Shown here piece by piece: positions 11,639 to 21,186 of a stretch of 55,590 nt of DNA (positions are counted from its first letter, which is position 1; each line of letters opens with the position of its first letter). The notes under the pieces were generated by a model that was given only the letters and a program-made list of their open reading frames with translations, searched no databases and was not told the origin of the DNA. The stretch is from Paulinella micropora (Eukaryota > Cercozoa > Imbricatea > Euglyphida), in NCBI GenBank assembly GCA_009731375.1, contig BJOX01000242.1, forward strand, positions 1-55,590. Direction: 5' to 3'. A program made the position numbers and the translations under genes.

Positions 11639-12236
11639 AGTAGTATAATATCGTTTTTTTAAGGTTATTTTTCGTGCCTTAAAATGACACTTTTAAGAAC
11701 GAATTCGTCTTCCTATTGATAGTTTAAACTTTTAATACTAAGCCTCAAAACAGCAAAATAACAAAATCAAAAATTTCAATCAATATAAGAAAGCAAAATG
11801 AAGAAATTCGTTTTCCTCTACTTCAAAAAATAAAATAAGGATTAGCGAACAACTTCTCTATTCCTTTTAAAGAATAGCGAAAAATAAAATTATAAAATGG
11901 AGGACTATATAAGACCTAATTCTAAAGAACTATACAAGCAAATCAACAGAGATAAAATAAACAAGAAAGCAAAAGAAAAAATAAAATGTGAAAGTGGAGC
12001 AGAAGTATCAAGAGCGAATTTATCCAGACATAAAAAACACATCAAAATAAATAAATTTCACTACTATAGGTATTACTATAGGACACTTACAAAATTTGCT
12101 GATTTGTTGATTTTTTGATTTTTCATTTTGTCGCACCGCACAGAAAATCGTGTTTTTTGTGTTCTTGTGTTGAGGAAAAAGGTAGTCCCCGCGAAATCAT
12201 CATAAATCCAGTATGATCTTAGCCTTTTTTTCTCGC
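11639..12236 (+). repeat. Terminal repeat of the old Polinton-like element
   Basis: Starting with AGTAGTATAATATCG, this stretch of about 600 bp is repeated in the same orientation at 50892-51490 with very few differences; the shared left boundaries are abrupt. It contains a small Zn-finger gene and is followed by a remnant of integrase 3' coding sequence, so the repeat marks the end of a Polinton-like virus. No inverted partner (CGATATTATACTACT) is present in the window. It lies directly after a TGCATGTATG-type repeat, as does the other copy. Confidence 0.8.
11897..12118 (+). CDS. Small Zn-finger-like protein within the terminal repeat
   Basis: A 73-residue reading frame beginning MEDYIRPNSKELYKQINRD. 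It is rich in Lys and ends its conserved part with KIKCESGAEVSRANLSRHKK. The second copy (51149) reads KIKCECGAEVSRANLSRH, so the ancestral protein had a Cys-x-Cys followed by His. This is the pattern of the short C2H2-like fingers found in PLVs and giant viruses (family knowledge). Here the second Cys has become Ser and the frame runs on past the finger into AT-rich DNA. Being inside the repeat, the gene should occur at both ends of the intact element. Its function is unknown; DNA binding is inferred. Confidence 0.5.
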   Translation: MEDYIRPNSKELYKQINRDKINKKAKEKIKCESGAEVSRANLSRHKKHIKINKFHYYRYYYRTLTKFADLLIF

Positions 12237-12239
12237 TTT

Positions 12240-12335
12240 GAAGTTCTTATGTTCTCTGGCTAAATGTCTTGTCTATTTAATAATTCTTTCGTCTTTGATA
12301 TAGTTCATTTGTTTTTGATTACTTCAAAAACAAAA
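12240..12335 (-). pseudogene. Remnant of integrase 3' end (old element)
   Basis: About 90 bp resembling the C-terminal coding end of the two other integrases. The run AATGTCTTGTCTATTTAATA matches the strand that encodes KELxxREDIQP at 21195 and 51495. The rest of the integrase is absent; sequence passes directly into small genes next to polymerase. It is either the inner edge of the terminal repeat or a deletion scar. Confidence 0.5.
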
Positions 12336-12565
12336 ACATTGATACTCGCAAACAGAAGAGAGCGGAATATTTAAAGGAAAGAAGAAAACAGAAATATACA
12401 GGTGTATGTGGTAAGGTAATAGGTATTTATGGAAAATATCAACACGAAAAATCAGATTTTCATAGAGACTACTTCGCAGAGAAAGAAGAGGTTATGATAG
12501 AAGGACATAAAGTTATTAGTATAATTCGTAGAAACGACGACATGGATAGATATTATAAAAATTAA
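12312..12565 (+). pseudogene. Zn-finger-like small protein lacking a start
   Basis: An open frame of about 83 codons ends with MDRYYKN. The central part reads KYTGVCGKVIGIYGKYQH followed by EKSDFHRDYF. This Cys, His, His spacing resembles the small finger proteins in related elements. No ATG opens the frame, and its 5' end overlaps a sequence repeated in inverted form at about 18690-18735. I treat it as a truncated gene of the old element; function not known. Confidence 0.4.
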
Positions 12566-12605
12566 ATGTAAAACAATCTAAAGAAATAAATATTATTACT
12601 TATAT

Positions 12606-12881
12606 ATGTCTTCTATAATGATACAAGCGGACAAGGAATTGAAAGAACTATATAACTTATATTTTCCAGAAGTATTAGCAGACGATAGAAGGATTAAGAA
12701 ATACACAAGAGAAACGCTTCAACAATATAGCAAAGCCCTTAAGTTTTGGAATGATCAAAAAAATAAAGCATTAGAGTTTCCAACAATGTTGAATATTCAC
12801 TAATGGGAAATTTGTGAAGAAGAAGCAATCGCACAACTTAAATTAAGGGTGATGATTGTATTAAATAATAATTTAATTTAA
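12606..12881 (+). pseudogene. Hypothetical small PLV protein, one internal stop
   Basis: It starts MSSIMIQADKELKELYNLYF and runs 65 codons to a TAA at 12801. The same frame then continues with WEICEEEAIAQLKLRVMIV to a second TAA, about 91 codons in all, which suggests a point mutation. The helical, charged sequence has no recognised domain. It shares its upstream sequence (AAATGTAAAA, then AAAGAAATAAAT, then ATTACTTATA) with the next gene at 12930, probably a duplicated promoter. Confidence 0.45.
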
Positions 12882-12929
12882 AATGTAAAATTATTTAAAG
12901 AAATAAATTATATTACTTATAATATAGAT

Positions 12930-13087
12930 ATGGGGAGACACAAGAAATATCTCACACCTGAGGACAAACGAAAGCTAACTTCGAAAATGCTCTCGCATAT
13001 TACAAGAGAAATAAGGATGAAATTAATCAAAAGAGGAAGGAGCAATTAAAGAACGAAATAGAAAACTTAAGGAATATGAAGAAATAG
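12930..13087 (+). pseudogene. Small basic coiled-coil protein, frameshifted
   Basis: It opens MGRHKKYLTPEDKRKLTSK. After a frame change the homology resumes as NALAYYKRNKDEINQKRKEQ and ends at TAG. The intact homologue is at 40007-40204 (minus strand), which starts MPRPKLYEGEARRKRNND. In both elements the gene sits between the terminus and polymerase B. The basic N-terminus and helical tail suggest a DNA-binding protein, an inference only. Confidence 0.6.
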
Positions 13088-13176
13088 AGGCGAGAGGAGT
13101 ATAAAACAAAAACGAAAACAAAATGATTTTTATAATCAACTAACATATGAATAAATTTCATGTTAAAGGTAAGAGA

Positions 13177-13178
<2 letters not shown>

Positions 13179-13228
<50 letters not shown>
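13179..13228. repeat. (TA)n microsatellite
   Basis: About 50 bp of pure TA repeat between the small basic gene and polymerase B of the old element; absent from the young element, so acquired after insertion or peculiar to this lineage. Confidence 0.95.
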
Positions 13229-13231
<3 letters not shown>

Positions 13232-13295
13232 TAAAACAATTTAATTTATTTTCATTATTTTTATATCCTCACTAATATTAATATAAAAGTAAAAT

Positions 13296-16200
13296 ATGTC
13301 ACCACCATTACCGCCCAGACCAACGAAGGAAAATCTATAACTAGCGAAGGTAAGTGTGAATTTTAGGAAAACTACAACAAGAAAAAAAAAGGGGGGAATT
13401 TAAAGTAGTAGAGTTAAATCTAGGCGAGACAATATATTAAACTCTCTTACATACGAGAAACAAGGATTAGACATAAATTTTATGATACTGACACATTAGA
13501 GCGAGAAGTTTCAATTCCTATATTATTAGATGCTAAAAGAAATGGGATGACAGGAAATGCAGATGTTCATATTACTATCACCTACATAACAGACCACGAA
13601 GAATTAAATAGATATTATAAAAAGTAAACATTTAATTCTTTTCAAATAAAAAACTATGATGATTTTATTGAAATGTTGAATGAGTTTAACATAAGCAATA
13701 TTGAAGCATCTAGACTAGGTTATGACAGGATTATTGAATATGCTAAGATAGTAGTAGTTCAAGAAAACGGAGGCGGTTATTATGAAAGAAAAAACAAATG
13801 TAAAAAAACAATATTGGAAGAAAGTATATTAATATCTCCCGCTAGCAAAAATAATAATTATTTATTCTTGGTTTGTAAAGACATTATTGATATGTCACTC
13901 ATTAACAGAAAAAGATGAAATGATATTAGGGAACAATTCAATCTTTCTAACGATTGCTCAATTCCATTCTCTACTGCAGTAAAAATCCTTAATGCTCTGA
14001 TAAAAGAAGGGAAGACATACGAAATAACAAATTATCTAACAAAGGAGACAATAAGCACAAACGAAATAAGAGAAGAAGAGGATATTATGATTTACTTAGA
14101 GAATAACCACTATTTTGATTAATTAAAAGAGATAAAAAGAAATGTGAAAAATGTTTAAGGAAATATATCAAAAAGGACACTTGTAATCCAAAAATGATAA
14201 ATTATGCGAATAGAGAAATATTAAAGAATGGAAAGAGACATTTAATAATGAAGTCTCATAAAGAAAAATATAATAATAAAGACGAAGTTCTTCATTACGA
14301 CCTTGAAATTTTTAGAAATAACACGCTTGCTGACGGCTTTGATATTCACGACTGCTATATAGTCGGATATACTCAAGGGACGGAAGTATTTAAATATTAT
14401 TCTGGTATTGATTGTATTTCTAAATTTCTTGATACACTCCTAGAGAGAGGAAGAAAGTTAGCATTAGAATATGCTAACAAACAACCACATAATCCAATCA
14501 AGAAAGTAGCAGGAGTAAGAAAAAAAAAGAAGAAAGATGAAGAAACACTAATTTTATATGTGAATGATTTTAACGGGGCGAACTTTGACCACTACTTTAT
14601 AAAACAGGAATTAATAAGAAGAGGTATCAAACCAAAATCACATATGATTAATAACGGTTCAATAATCTCTTTACAATTTGAAAATATTAAAATGTGGGAT
14701 ATGTGTAAGCATACTCAGGGGACATTAAAAGAAAACTTAGAAAATATGAAATATAAAACTCTTAAAGGAGATTTTGACTACGAAAAGGCATCTACTTGGG
14801 AAACAATGAGTGAAGACTTAAAAAATAAGTGTCTTGAATATTTGAAGTGTGATGTTATGGGATTAAAAGAGTTATATGACAAAATAAACACAGAGATATT
14901 TGAAAAACACTCAGTGAATTTAACTTCATATATTTCAATTTCAAGCCTCGCTTTCAATATCTGGAAGAAAATGATTGATGGTAAGCATGATGTAAGACTT
15001 CCAACTATTGAATAAGAGAAAGCGTTTAGAAAAGAGTTATCGGAGCAAGAACATATCCAAGCAAAAAAAGATTTATTTCAAAACAATACAAGGACTACTT
15101 AGCGGGGAAAATCATATTTGACGAATTAACAGATTATTTAGTTGATGCGGATGTCGTATCTTCATACCCAACAGCGATGATTAATTTATTTATGGTTAGA
15201 AAAATTAAACTGGCTACGCACCATTTGATTATAATAATCTTCCTATCGGTATTTACAATGTTGATTACATCTCACCAAAAGACATATTACATTCAAGAAT
15301 AGGATAGAGAAATAAAATGAGTTCATTAAAGTGGAATTTGACAGATATGACAGACCAATGGATTACAAGTGTTGATATTGAAGATATGATTAAGGAAGGC
15401 TACGATATAACGATTCATAAAGGATACTATACAGAGGAGGCAGAACCAGTATTTAAAGAATATATATTAGAAATGTTTAAAGCGAAAGAGAATAGCGAGA
15501 AAGGCACACTACTTAAAAAACTACTTATGAATTTATTATAAGGAAAGATGATACAACGACCTATCCTAACAGAAGCAGAATATATTAAATCAAATGAGGA
15601 GTATTGGAAATTTTGGATAAAAAATTATATATCTGATGTGGTGGAATTCAAAGATAAAGACAGAAACAAACTTTGGCACATATCTGGAATTCCTAGAAAG
15701 GAAGAAATAATTGAAGAGAGCATAACTAAACCTTCTCACTACGGGGCTTTCATTTTAGCATATAGCAGGCGAATTATGTAGTCTAATCCAAATAAAGAAA
15801 TAGAGACTGATTTCTATTACACAGATACCGATAATCTAGTGTTGCATACTAGGTTTGCCAAACTAATTAAAAGACTTGGTGATAAATCTCTTGGTAGAAT
15901 AACAGACGACTTAGGAGATTGTTGTAAGATAATAAGAGGAATTTGGATTGATCCTAAATTGTATATGTTAGAATTTACAACAAATAAAGCATTTCTCCCC
16001 TACCTTACTAAAAATGACTTGAAACATAAAGACAAAGGTGTTCATATAATTGAATGCTACGAAAATGAAGGAGTAAAAAAGAGATACTACCACCTCAGAT
16101 GCAAGGGGTTGAATTCAAAAATGTTAAATCCAGAAGTATAGGAAAAGATGGATTTAGGTGAAAGCAATGAAAATGTTAGAAATTTTCAAATGAAGAAAAT

Positions 16201-16358
16201 TCATGTATCACGAAATAGCAAACAGCAAAACATTAACCATTTCAGCATAGTTTATACTACAAACCATAAAAAAGAAAGTTAATGATAATAAATGGGGCGG
16301 TTGTGAGTTTATCAAAAAAAATGATAGTATCACTCACGGCTTCCATATCCGCTCCTAG
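13296..16358 (+). pseudogene. polB: Protein-primed DNA polymerase B, decayed (old element)
   Basis: The N-terminus MSPPLPPRPTKENL is followed immediately by a stop. Further pieces appear in shifting frames: HYDLEIF (Exo I), NDFNGANFDHYF (Exo II), YLKCDVMGLKELYDK (Exo III), DADVVSSYPTAM (palm motif A), KLLMNLL then GKMIQRP (motif B, split by TAA) and YYTDTDNL (motif C). It ends HGFHIRS. The order and spacing match the polymerase at 36758-39875. At least five stops of all three kinds and several frameshifts make it a pseudogene. Protein-primed family B polymerases copy linear PLV, Polinton and virophage genomes from a terminal protein. One Ser replaces Leu in SLYP and Asn replaces Ser in DTDS. 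Confidence 0.9.
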
Positions 16359-16422
16359 ATTAATGATATCAATTAATTAATTTTTTCCATAAAATTATTT
16401 TTTTACCAGTCTATAAAGATCA

Positions 16423-16707
16423 ATGACCACCCTCACCAGACTATGTGAGAAGTTTGAGAAACTCTCTATTGAAATAAAAAAGAAACATTTTCTCTTACCG
16501 ATGTTAAAAAGATAATTACTGACGAAATCCAAATGATTGAAAATGCTGGCAGGAAAGCCAAGTGATATTTTTCCATTTGGTAAGTATAAAGGTAAAAAAA
16601 TTCAAGATGTAGCGGTTATTGATAATCCATACCTTGAATGGGTTATGAAACAGCCGTGGTTTGATAAATTTACAGACATTAAAAGTGAAGTAAAAAAATA
16701 TTTATAA
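16423..16707 (+). pseudogene. GKYKGK-domain small protein, copy 1
   Basis: It starts MTTLTRLCEKFEKLSIE and, after frame changes near 16480 and stops in the middle, resumes as FPFGKYKGKKIQDVAVIDNP and ends with KKYL. The intact homologue is 35724-35999 (91 residues). The GKYKGK...D..Y..W...QPW core resembles short DUF3820-like modules seen in phages and large DNA viruses (family knowledge). Function unknown. It follows polymerase B directly and is followed by a paralogue. Confidence 0.65.
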
Positions 16708-16729
16708 AAAATAATATGAATAGTATAAG

Positions 16730-17212
16730 ATGACAGATCTATTTCGATAAGTCGAAATAGATCACCTTAACACCAAACATGACTACTTGAATGAAATTGA
16801 AAAATGGAACATTGACAGTGAAATTAAAAAGCATACAATTAAATAGACTAAACCTGACATTGTATCTTTCTATGAGCAATACAAGCCAAGGGATAACAAT
16901 GTGAAAGTAGTTATACCATCCAATGTTGATTTGCAAGATAAATCAACATTTGCCATAACTGATAAAGAAGAAAGCACACCTTTTAAGGAGGCTGATTTAA
17001 AAGAGACTGGAATTACCGAAATCAAGACTGATGTAGGTGAAGAGATAGCACACAATGAAACCGATATTTTTCTTCAATATGATAAATATAAAAAAATAAA
17101 AATTGAAAATGTTGCTAAGATTGATAAACCATACCTTGAATATTTTATTTAACAACCTTATTTTAATAATAAAGATGCGGTAAAAAAATATCTCTTATAT
17201 TTTAGAAATTAG
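16730..17212 (+). pseudogene. GKYKGK-domain paralogue with long N-terminal extension
   Basis: About 160 codons in one frame from MTDLFR to FRN, interrupted by three stops. The C-terminal part (YDKYKKIKIENVAKIDKPYL, then QPYFNNKDAVKKYL) is a diverged copy of the preceding gene's core. The N-terminal 100 residues are new, polar and acidic. The younger element has only one such gene, so this is a lineage-specific tandem duplication. The 5' end contains a perfect hairpin at 16736-16763. Confidence 0.55.
16736..16763. repeat. 11-bp perfect inverted repeat
   Basis: GATCTATTTCG and CGAAATAGATC are separated by ATAAGT, forming a stable stem within the first codons of the gene at 16730. It may be a protein-binding site or a relic of the duplication that made the gene pair. 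Confidence 0.7.
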
Positions 17213-17357
17213 ATTTTCTTCTGCGACTTTCGTCTATTTCTAAAACATCATCTTCCATTAATTTTTTTTTTACTTTTAATTTTTATTTTAATGGTTCCGA
17301 TGTTTGACAATAAACGAGAAATATGTCGAAGATAGATAGAAGTGAAATTGTCAAACA

Positions 17358-18575
17358 TCACTTGCATTCTACGAAGTAAGCGATAACATTAACATTTGAA
17401 CCATTATTGGCAGTTCCAACTGATTTCTGTGTAAAAGTCAATACATCACTAGGAGACAAATATATATCATAATTTCTAAGATTTATTTGTTGAGTTGATT
17501 GAGAATTTACGTAAAGTTTAAAAATTGTTGTTCCGTTGGCAACGGCGCTTGACTTTGTATCAGTATCTAAATTGAATACTTACAATCAACATCTGCAAAA
17601 CCTGCTTCAGTTAGTGTCACATTCTTACTACACACGACTTACTATCTTCATTTGTAATACTTATCAAAGTTAGATAAACATTTGAATAATTTGTTAAATT
17701 AGCAACGCCCGCATCAAATACCGCTTTGTTTCTTATAATATTAATAGGACTTTCAGTGGTGTTTGCTTCTTTACTTCCTTCCACTTCGTTTGTTATACTT
17801 GTGTTTTTCGTATTCGTTCCCTCAATGAATAAATTGGCACTCGCTGTTTTAAGAGTTTGTATTCCAGTCGCTGCATCATTTCGCATTACTGCTGTAAAGG
17901 TAATGTTGTATTTCGCAGGCTTACCACATTATTAGCATTCGCATACTCAATCATATGAACTAATTGAAATAATCCTGTTATGGGATTTTCAATATAAAAC
18001 TTAATAGCACCAAACCCAAGATGCTGAAATTGAATTTGAAATACATTTCCTTTGCTCCAGTCTAAGTCATGCATAGCATAATTTCCATCGCAAGGGTCGT
18101 CTCAGTCTTCTTGGTCAATATAATCTACAGCACCTCCCACACAATGTGCAATATACATTCCTGCTTAAAAATAAAATCCATCAACGAGTTCATTTTCTAT
18201 TCCAATATATGAATAGTAATCTTTTGTATCGTCCGTTGTCCATAGAGCAGTATAGCGGGCTAGGACACCCATTCCAGTTCTATATTTTATTCTCCTTTTA
18301 TTTACCAGTCTAGCATCTGCCGTAGCATCAGCAGTTGTTTTCTATTCAGCCATATTATTTCAAAATGACACAGATGATTTTGTTTCTGTTTTTGTCTATA
18401 TCCTAGTATTAATGATATATGGAAAGATTTCTTGTAATACTGGTGTTAATTGACCTACTACTGCTTCGCCAAAAGCGGTTTTTGAATGATTTGTTTCAAT
18501 ATTACCATCATATCCAACAATGACATTTATAAATTCTCCGTCTGGATTTTGTGTAATGAAGTTTCTGTGATGCAT
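17358..18575 (-). pseudogene. Conserved PLV virion protein, decayed (old element)
   Basis: Starting MHHRNFITQNPDGEFINV and ending YFVECK at TGA, it aligns over its whole length with the 417-residue protein at 33791-35044. Shared segments include TAFGEA, LTPVLQEIFPY, GFGAIKFYIENPITG and TLPLQQ/TLPFVA. Several frameshifts and stops break it. Like the young copy it lies just downstream of the major capsid gene in transcription order. The family is widespread in PLVs and some giant viruses, where I know it as a likely virion surface protein; its exact role is not settled. Both copies end in TGA at the same place. Confidence 0.8.
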
Positions 18576-18689
18576 ATTGAGAATTGCACTCCAATCTCAA
18601 AAAAATTTGATATATCTCGCTATATTCTCAAAATGCTTACAAAATTAAAATTTTAAAAAATATTGTATTAAACATCGATGTTTGTAAAA

Positions 18690-18735
18690 TGTTTTTGTTT
18701 TTGAAGTAGTCAAAAACAAAGATACACGAAAGCGA
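18690..18735. repeat. Internal inverted repeat partner of 12318-12345
   Basis: The complement of this stretch reads GACTACTTCAAAAACAAAAA, nearly identical to the plus strand at 12322-12345. The two copies lie at the edges of two gene blocks of the old element, between the virion protein and capsid gene and beside the integrase remnant. It could be a repeated regulatory element or a rearrangement breakpoint. Confidence 0.5.
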
Positions 18736-18759
18736 AGCGAAAGTGTGAATTTACAAATA

Positions 18760-19335
18760 TCAACTAATTGTAATCATATTTGACTTAACCTGAACCTCCC
18801 GCTGAGTGATTGTCACGGTATAATGGTTGTAGGCAGCATTCACTGTGGTCGCAATAAACTCCCATCGTCGCTCAGTATCAAGACTTAAACCGCTGATTTC
18901 ATTTTTGTCTTTGCTCCATAGCGGGCGTGTATTATCCCAAGCATCAACCCAAAACTAATTGTATTTATACACATCGTTATTCAACAAGGCCGAACCATCA
19001 ACCTTTGGCTTCAAATACATATAGTCTTCTTCGCTCGCAGTGTCAACGTTGAATTCTTGCTGGCGGGAACAATCCAGAGTAATGTAAAAATTGACAACCT
19101 TACCAGCGGCACGATTATCGTTGTCATAGGCTGTGTTCTTTCTTTCTTCTGTGTTAAAAACATAGTGATAAATCTTCTTCAAACGGCGACCGTGGCATCT
19201 GTCAAATCGCATAATAATGTTTTGGCTTGTGCTTGCTTGTGCAGTATTTTTGTAAACATAGGGATAATCAATATTGAAACTCATACCTTCGGGGCTAGCA
19301 ATCTTCCGCTGGATTGATTGAATAGCATCGAGGTT
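18760..19335 (-). pseudogene. Major capsid protein, 3' part, split by insertion (old element)
   Basis: Read on the minus strand, it encodes NLDAIQSIQRKIASPEGMSF, then NIDYPYVYKNTAQAS, FDRCHGRRLKKIYHYVFNTE, and TITQRE...NMITIS. It aligns with the C-terminal jelly roll of the capsid protein at 33110-33740. The frame is interrupted at 19335/19336 by the young element and resumes at 40398 on the far side. Premature stops and frameshifts near 18960 show that the gene was also decaying. The double jelly-roll capsid builds the icosahedral shell. Confidence 0.9.
19330..19335. repeat. Target-site duplication GAGGTT (left)
   Basis: GAGGTT lies immediately outside the left terminal repeat and again at 40398-40403 outside the right one. 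A 6-bp duplication is the hallmark of Polinton/Maverick-type integration by an rve integrase. It lies inside the old capsid gene, whose reading frame is restored when one copy and the element are disregarded. Confidence 0.95.
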
Positions 19336-19462
19336 AGAAGATGATTACACTTTTCGCGCAGGTATTTTTCAAGCAAAATACCAGCCCGAAAAGTGTCTTT
19401 CGTACCAAATCTCCAAAAATCAACAAACAAGAGGAAATCAAGAGGAAATCCAAAAAGGAAGC
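19336..19462 (+). repeat. Left terminal inverted repeat with internal hairpin
   Basis: AGAAGATGATTACACTTTTC begins the repeat, which matches the complement of 40272-40397 with about two differences (T/G near 19403 and one C more in the left copy near 19451). Positions 19347-19356 and 19387-19396 (ACACTTTTCG / CGAAAAGTGT) and 19361-19368 with 19375-19382 (GGTATTTT / AAAATACC) form a nested stem. It may be an integrase or terminal-protein recognition structure. Confidence 0.93.
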
Positions 19463-19981
19463 AAGAAGCAAGAAGAAACATAAATAAAACTATGATATGA
19501 TAGAAACAAGGAAATATGGAACGGAACAAAAACCACACACCACATTGATAATAACAAAAAACACAATACCACCAAAAATAACAGTAGAAAATAGCTGAAA
19601 ATTAGGAAAAAAGAAAACAAATGACGACAGAACCCAGAACAGACTTTTTAACGGTAGCCATATCGGCCCACCAAAACGAGAAATGCATTTCAAACCACTC
19701 ACCAGGAAAATTAGAAATAGAACATCTAGAACATAATCCAAACGGTCCAAGTAAGGATTATATGTAATAACTAATAACAAAAAAATGAAAAATGGAAATA
19801 AAAGACAGAAACCGACCACCTAAACCTTTTTCCCAGCGACAAAAATCGTCGGCGCTTCATTCTCTCAGAATTCAGAAAACCAAAGAAGAGTAGGAGTTCA
19901 AGAGCGAAACCCTGACCCGACCCAGCCCGACCCGACCCAGCCCAACCCGACCCAACCCAACCCAACCCAAGCCAAGGCAAG
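19463..19981. other. Leader between left repeat and first gene
   Basis: AT-rich sequence without a supported gene, ending in a C-rich stretch (19912-19975) of CCCGA, CCCAG and CCCAA pentamers that abuts the first ATG. The same pentamer vocabulary forms the coding repeat at 20628-20774, so slippage or copying between the two is likely. Confidence 0.5.
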
Positions 19982-20512
19982 ATGAGCGAAAGTTTGATAA
20001 GTAAACAAAATAAATCTGTTGATGATTATGTATTCATTCATGAAACAAATAAGCACGGAGTTGATAAGTTAACTAGAACAAAAATAGCTTCCGAAGAAAT
20101 AATAAATAAGTTCAATAAAGAAATTGACCTCTTAATGAGAAAAAGAAATGAAGAGAGAGTGAAGTTAGAGGCTGTTACGAAAGTTATCAGGAAGATGGAA
20201 CAAGAAAGTTTATATGTGGAAGAAGATAGGATGGCTAACTTACAAAGAAAAAATGATATAATAAGAACGAATAAAGAACTAAAATTGTTTAATACATGGA
20301 AAAAGGAAAATAGATATGAGTATCAAAGAGAAGTTATTGATAAAATAAGAATGTGGATAGTAGATGAGGGGTTGAGTTTCAATAAATCTTATATAAAATA
20401 TTCTGATTATGATTTACATATTATGATGAAAACTAATGGTGATGCTAATATGAATAAATGTGTGAGAGAAAGTGAAAATAGTGTCTCACCCACTTCGCCC
20501 CTTGGCACATAG
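19982..20512 (+). CDS. Hypothetical helical protein, first gene of element
   Basis: 176 residues from MSESLISKQNKSVDDYVFIH. Residues 30-110 are highly charged with heptad-like Leu/Ile/Val spacing, consistent with a coiled coil; the remainder holds KIRMWIVDEGLSF and a polar tail. No domain is recognised and there is no Cys pair or transmembrane segment. The start follows the C-rich leader directly. The old elements carry an unrelated small gene at the corresponding end, so this belongs to the variable left-end gene set. The gene is intact. Confidence 0.6.
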   Translation: MSESLISKQNKSVDDYVFIHETNKHGVDKLTRTKIASEEIINKFNKEIDLLMRKRNEERVKLEAVTKVIRKMEQESLYVEEDRMANLQRKNDIIRTNKELKLFNTWKKENRYEYQREVIDKIRMWIVDEGLSFNKSYIKYSDYDLHIMMKTNGDANMNKCVRESENSVSPTSPLGT

Positions 20513-20585
20513 TGCTATATAAATAGTGTGTAATATTTTATCCAAAAAAATCGTACAAAGAAATTTATTCTTTATGTTGTGTAGA

Positions 20586-21128
20586 ATGGATGATTTAGCA
20601 ACAGCATTAGAAGGAATTCAGTTTGATCCCGACCCAGCCCCTGACCAGCCAGCCCCAGCCCAACCCGCCCCTGGCCAGCCCGACCCAGCCCAAGCCGACC
20701 CCGCCCCTGACCAGCCCGACCCAGCCCCTGGCCAGCCCGACCCCGCCCCAGTCCAACCCGACCCAGCGCCGCCAGCTCCAATCGGATTGGACACTTATGA
20801 AACTATTGTTCCATTCTTCCACGAAAACAAAAGATATGTAAAACTTTCGCGGAATTTTGTCAACTCAAAAAAACATATTGAAGTTTTTCGTGAGTACCCG
20901 CAAATGCGGAACTATATTGAGCAGAGAGAAATCAAAACAAGTGATTTTTATTTCGCACACGTAGATGTCAACACAGCCGTGGACAAACCAAAATACAAAC
21001 AATATTTTCTTGTCTGTATCGGGGAAGAAAATGAGATGATTATTTTCAATTCCATCACAGCTATCAGCAGGGTTTTGAAAGCGAGAACCAGAGATATAGT
21101 CTGGATACTTCCAATTGATTTTATCTAA
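20586..21128 (+). CDS. Hypothetical protein with Pro/Asp/Gln repeat
   Basis: I start it at MDDLATALEGIQFDPDPAP. Residues 14-62 are an imperfect repeat of PDPAP, DQP, APGQP and QPDPA units. The rest (TYETIVPFFHENKRYVKLSR through RDIVWILPIDFI) is a compact domain of about 115 residues with no stops; it resembles the KilA-N/Bro or small virion domains only vaguely, so I assign none. The repeat is encoded by a C-rich tract unusual for this AT-rich element. Such Pro-rich linkers often join a virion anchor to a head domain. Confidence 0.6.
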   Translation: MDDLATALEGIQFDPDPAPDQPAPAQPAPGQPDPAQADPAPDQPDPAPGQPDPAPVQPDPAPPAPIGLDTYETIVPFFHENKRYVKLSRNFVNSKKHIEVFREYPQMRNYIEQREIKTSDFYFAHVDVNTAVDKPKYKQYFLVCIGEENEMIIFNSITAISRVLKARTRDIVWILPIDFI

Positions 21129-21186
21129 TAAATTATAAATCTAGTATTACTCTTGCTTTTCTTTCTCTACGACTAGTCCTGATATT

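Noticed and set aside
11243-11662. A 139-codon frame before the old element as a host gene
   Set aside because: Composition is patchy, an equally long frame exists on the other strand, and it runs up to the insertion site; no domain or splice pattern.
13296-16358. Alternative genetic code in the old element
   Set aside because: Its stops are a mixture of TAA, TAG and TGA at unrelated codons plus many frameshifts, which is ordinary decay.
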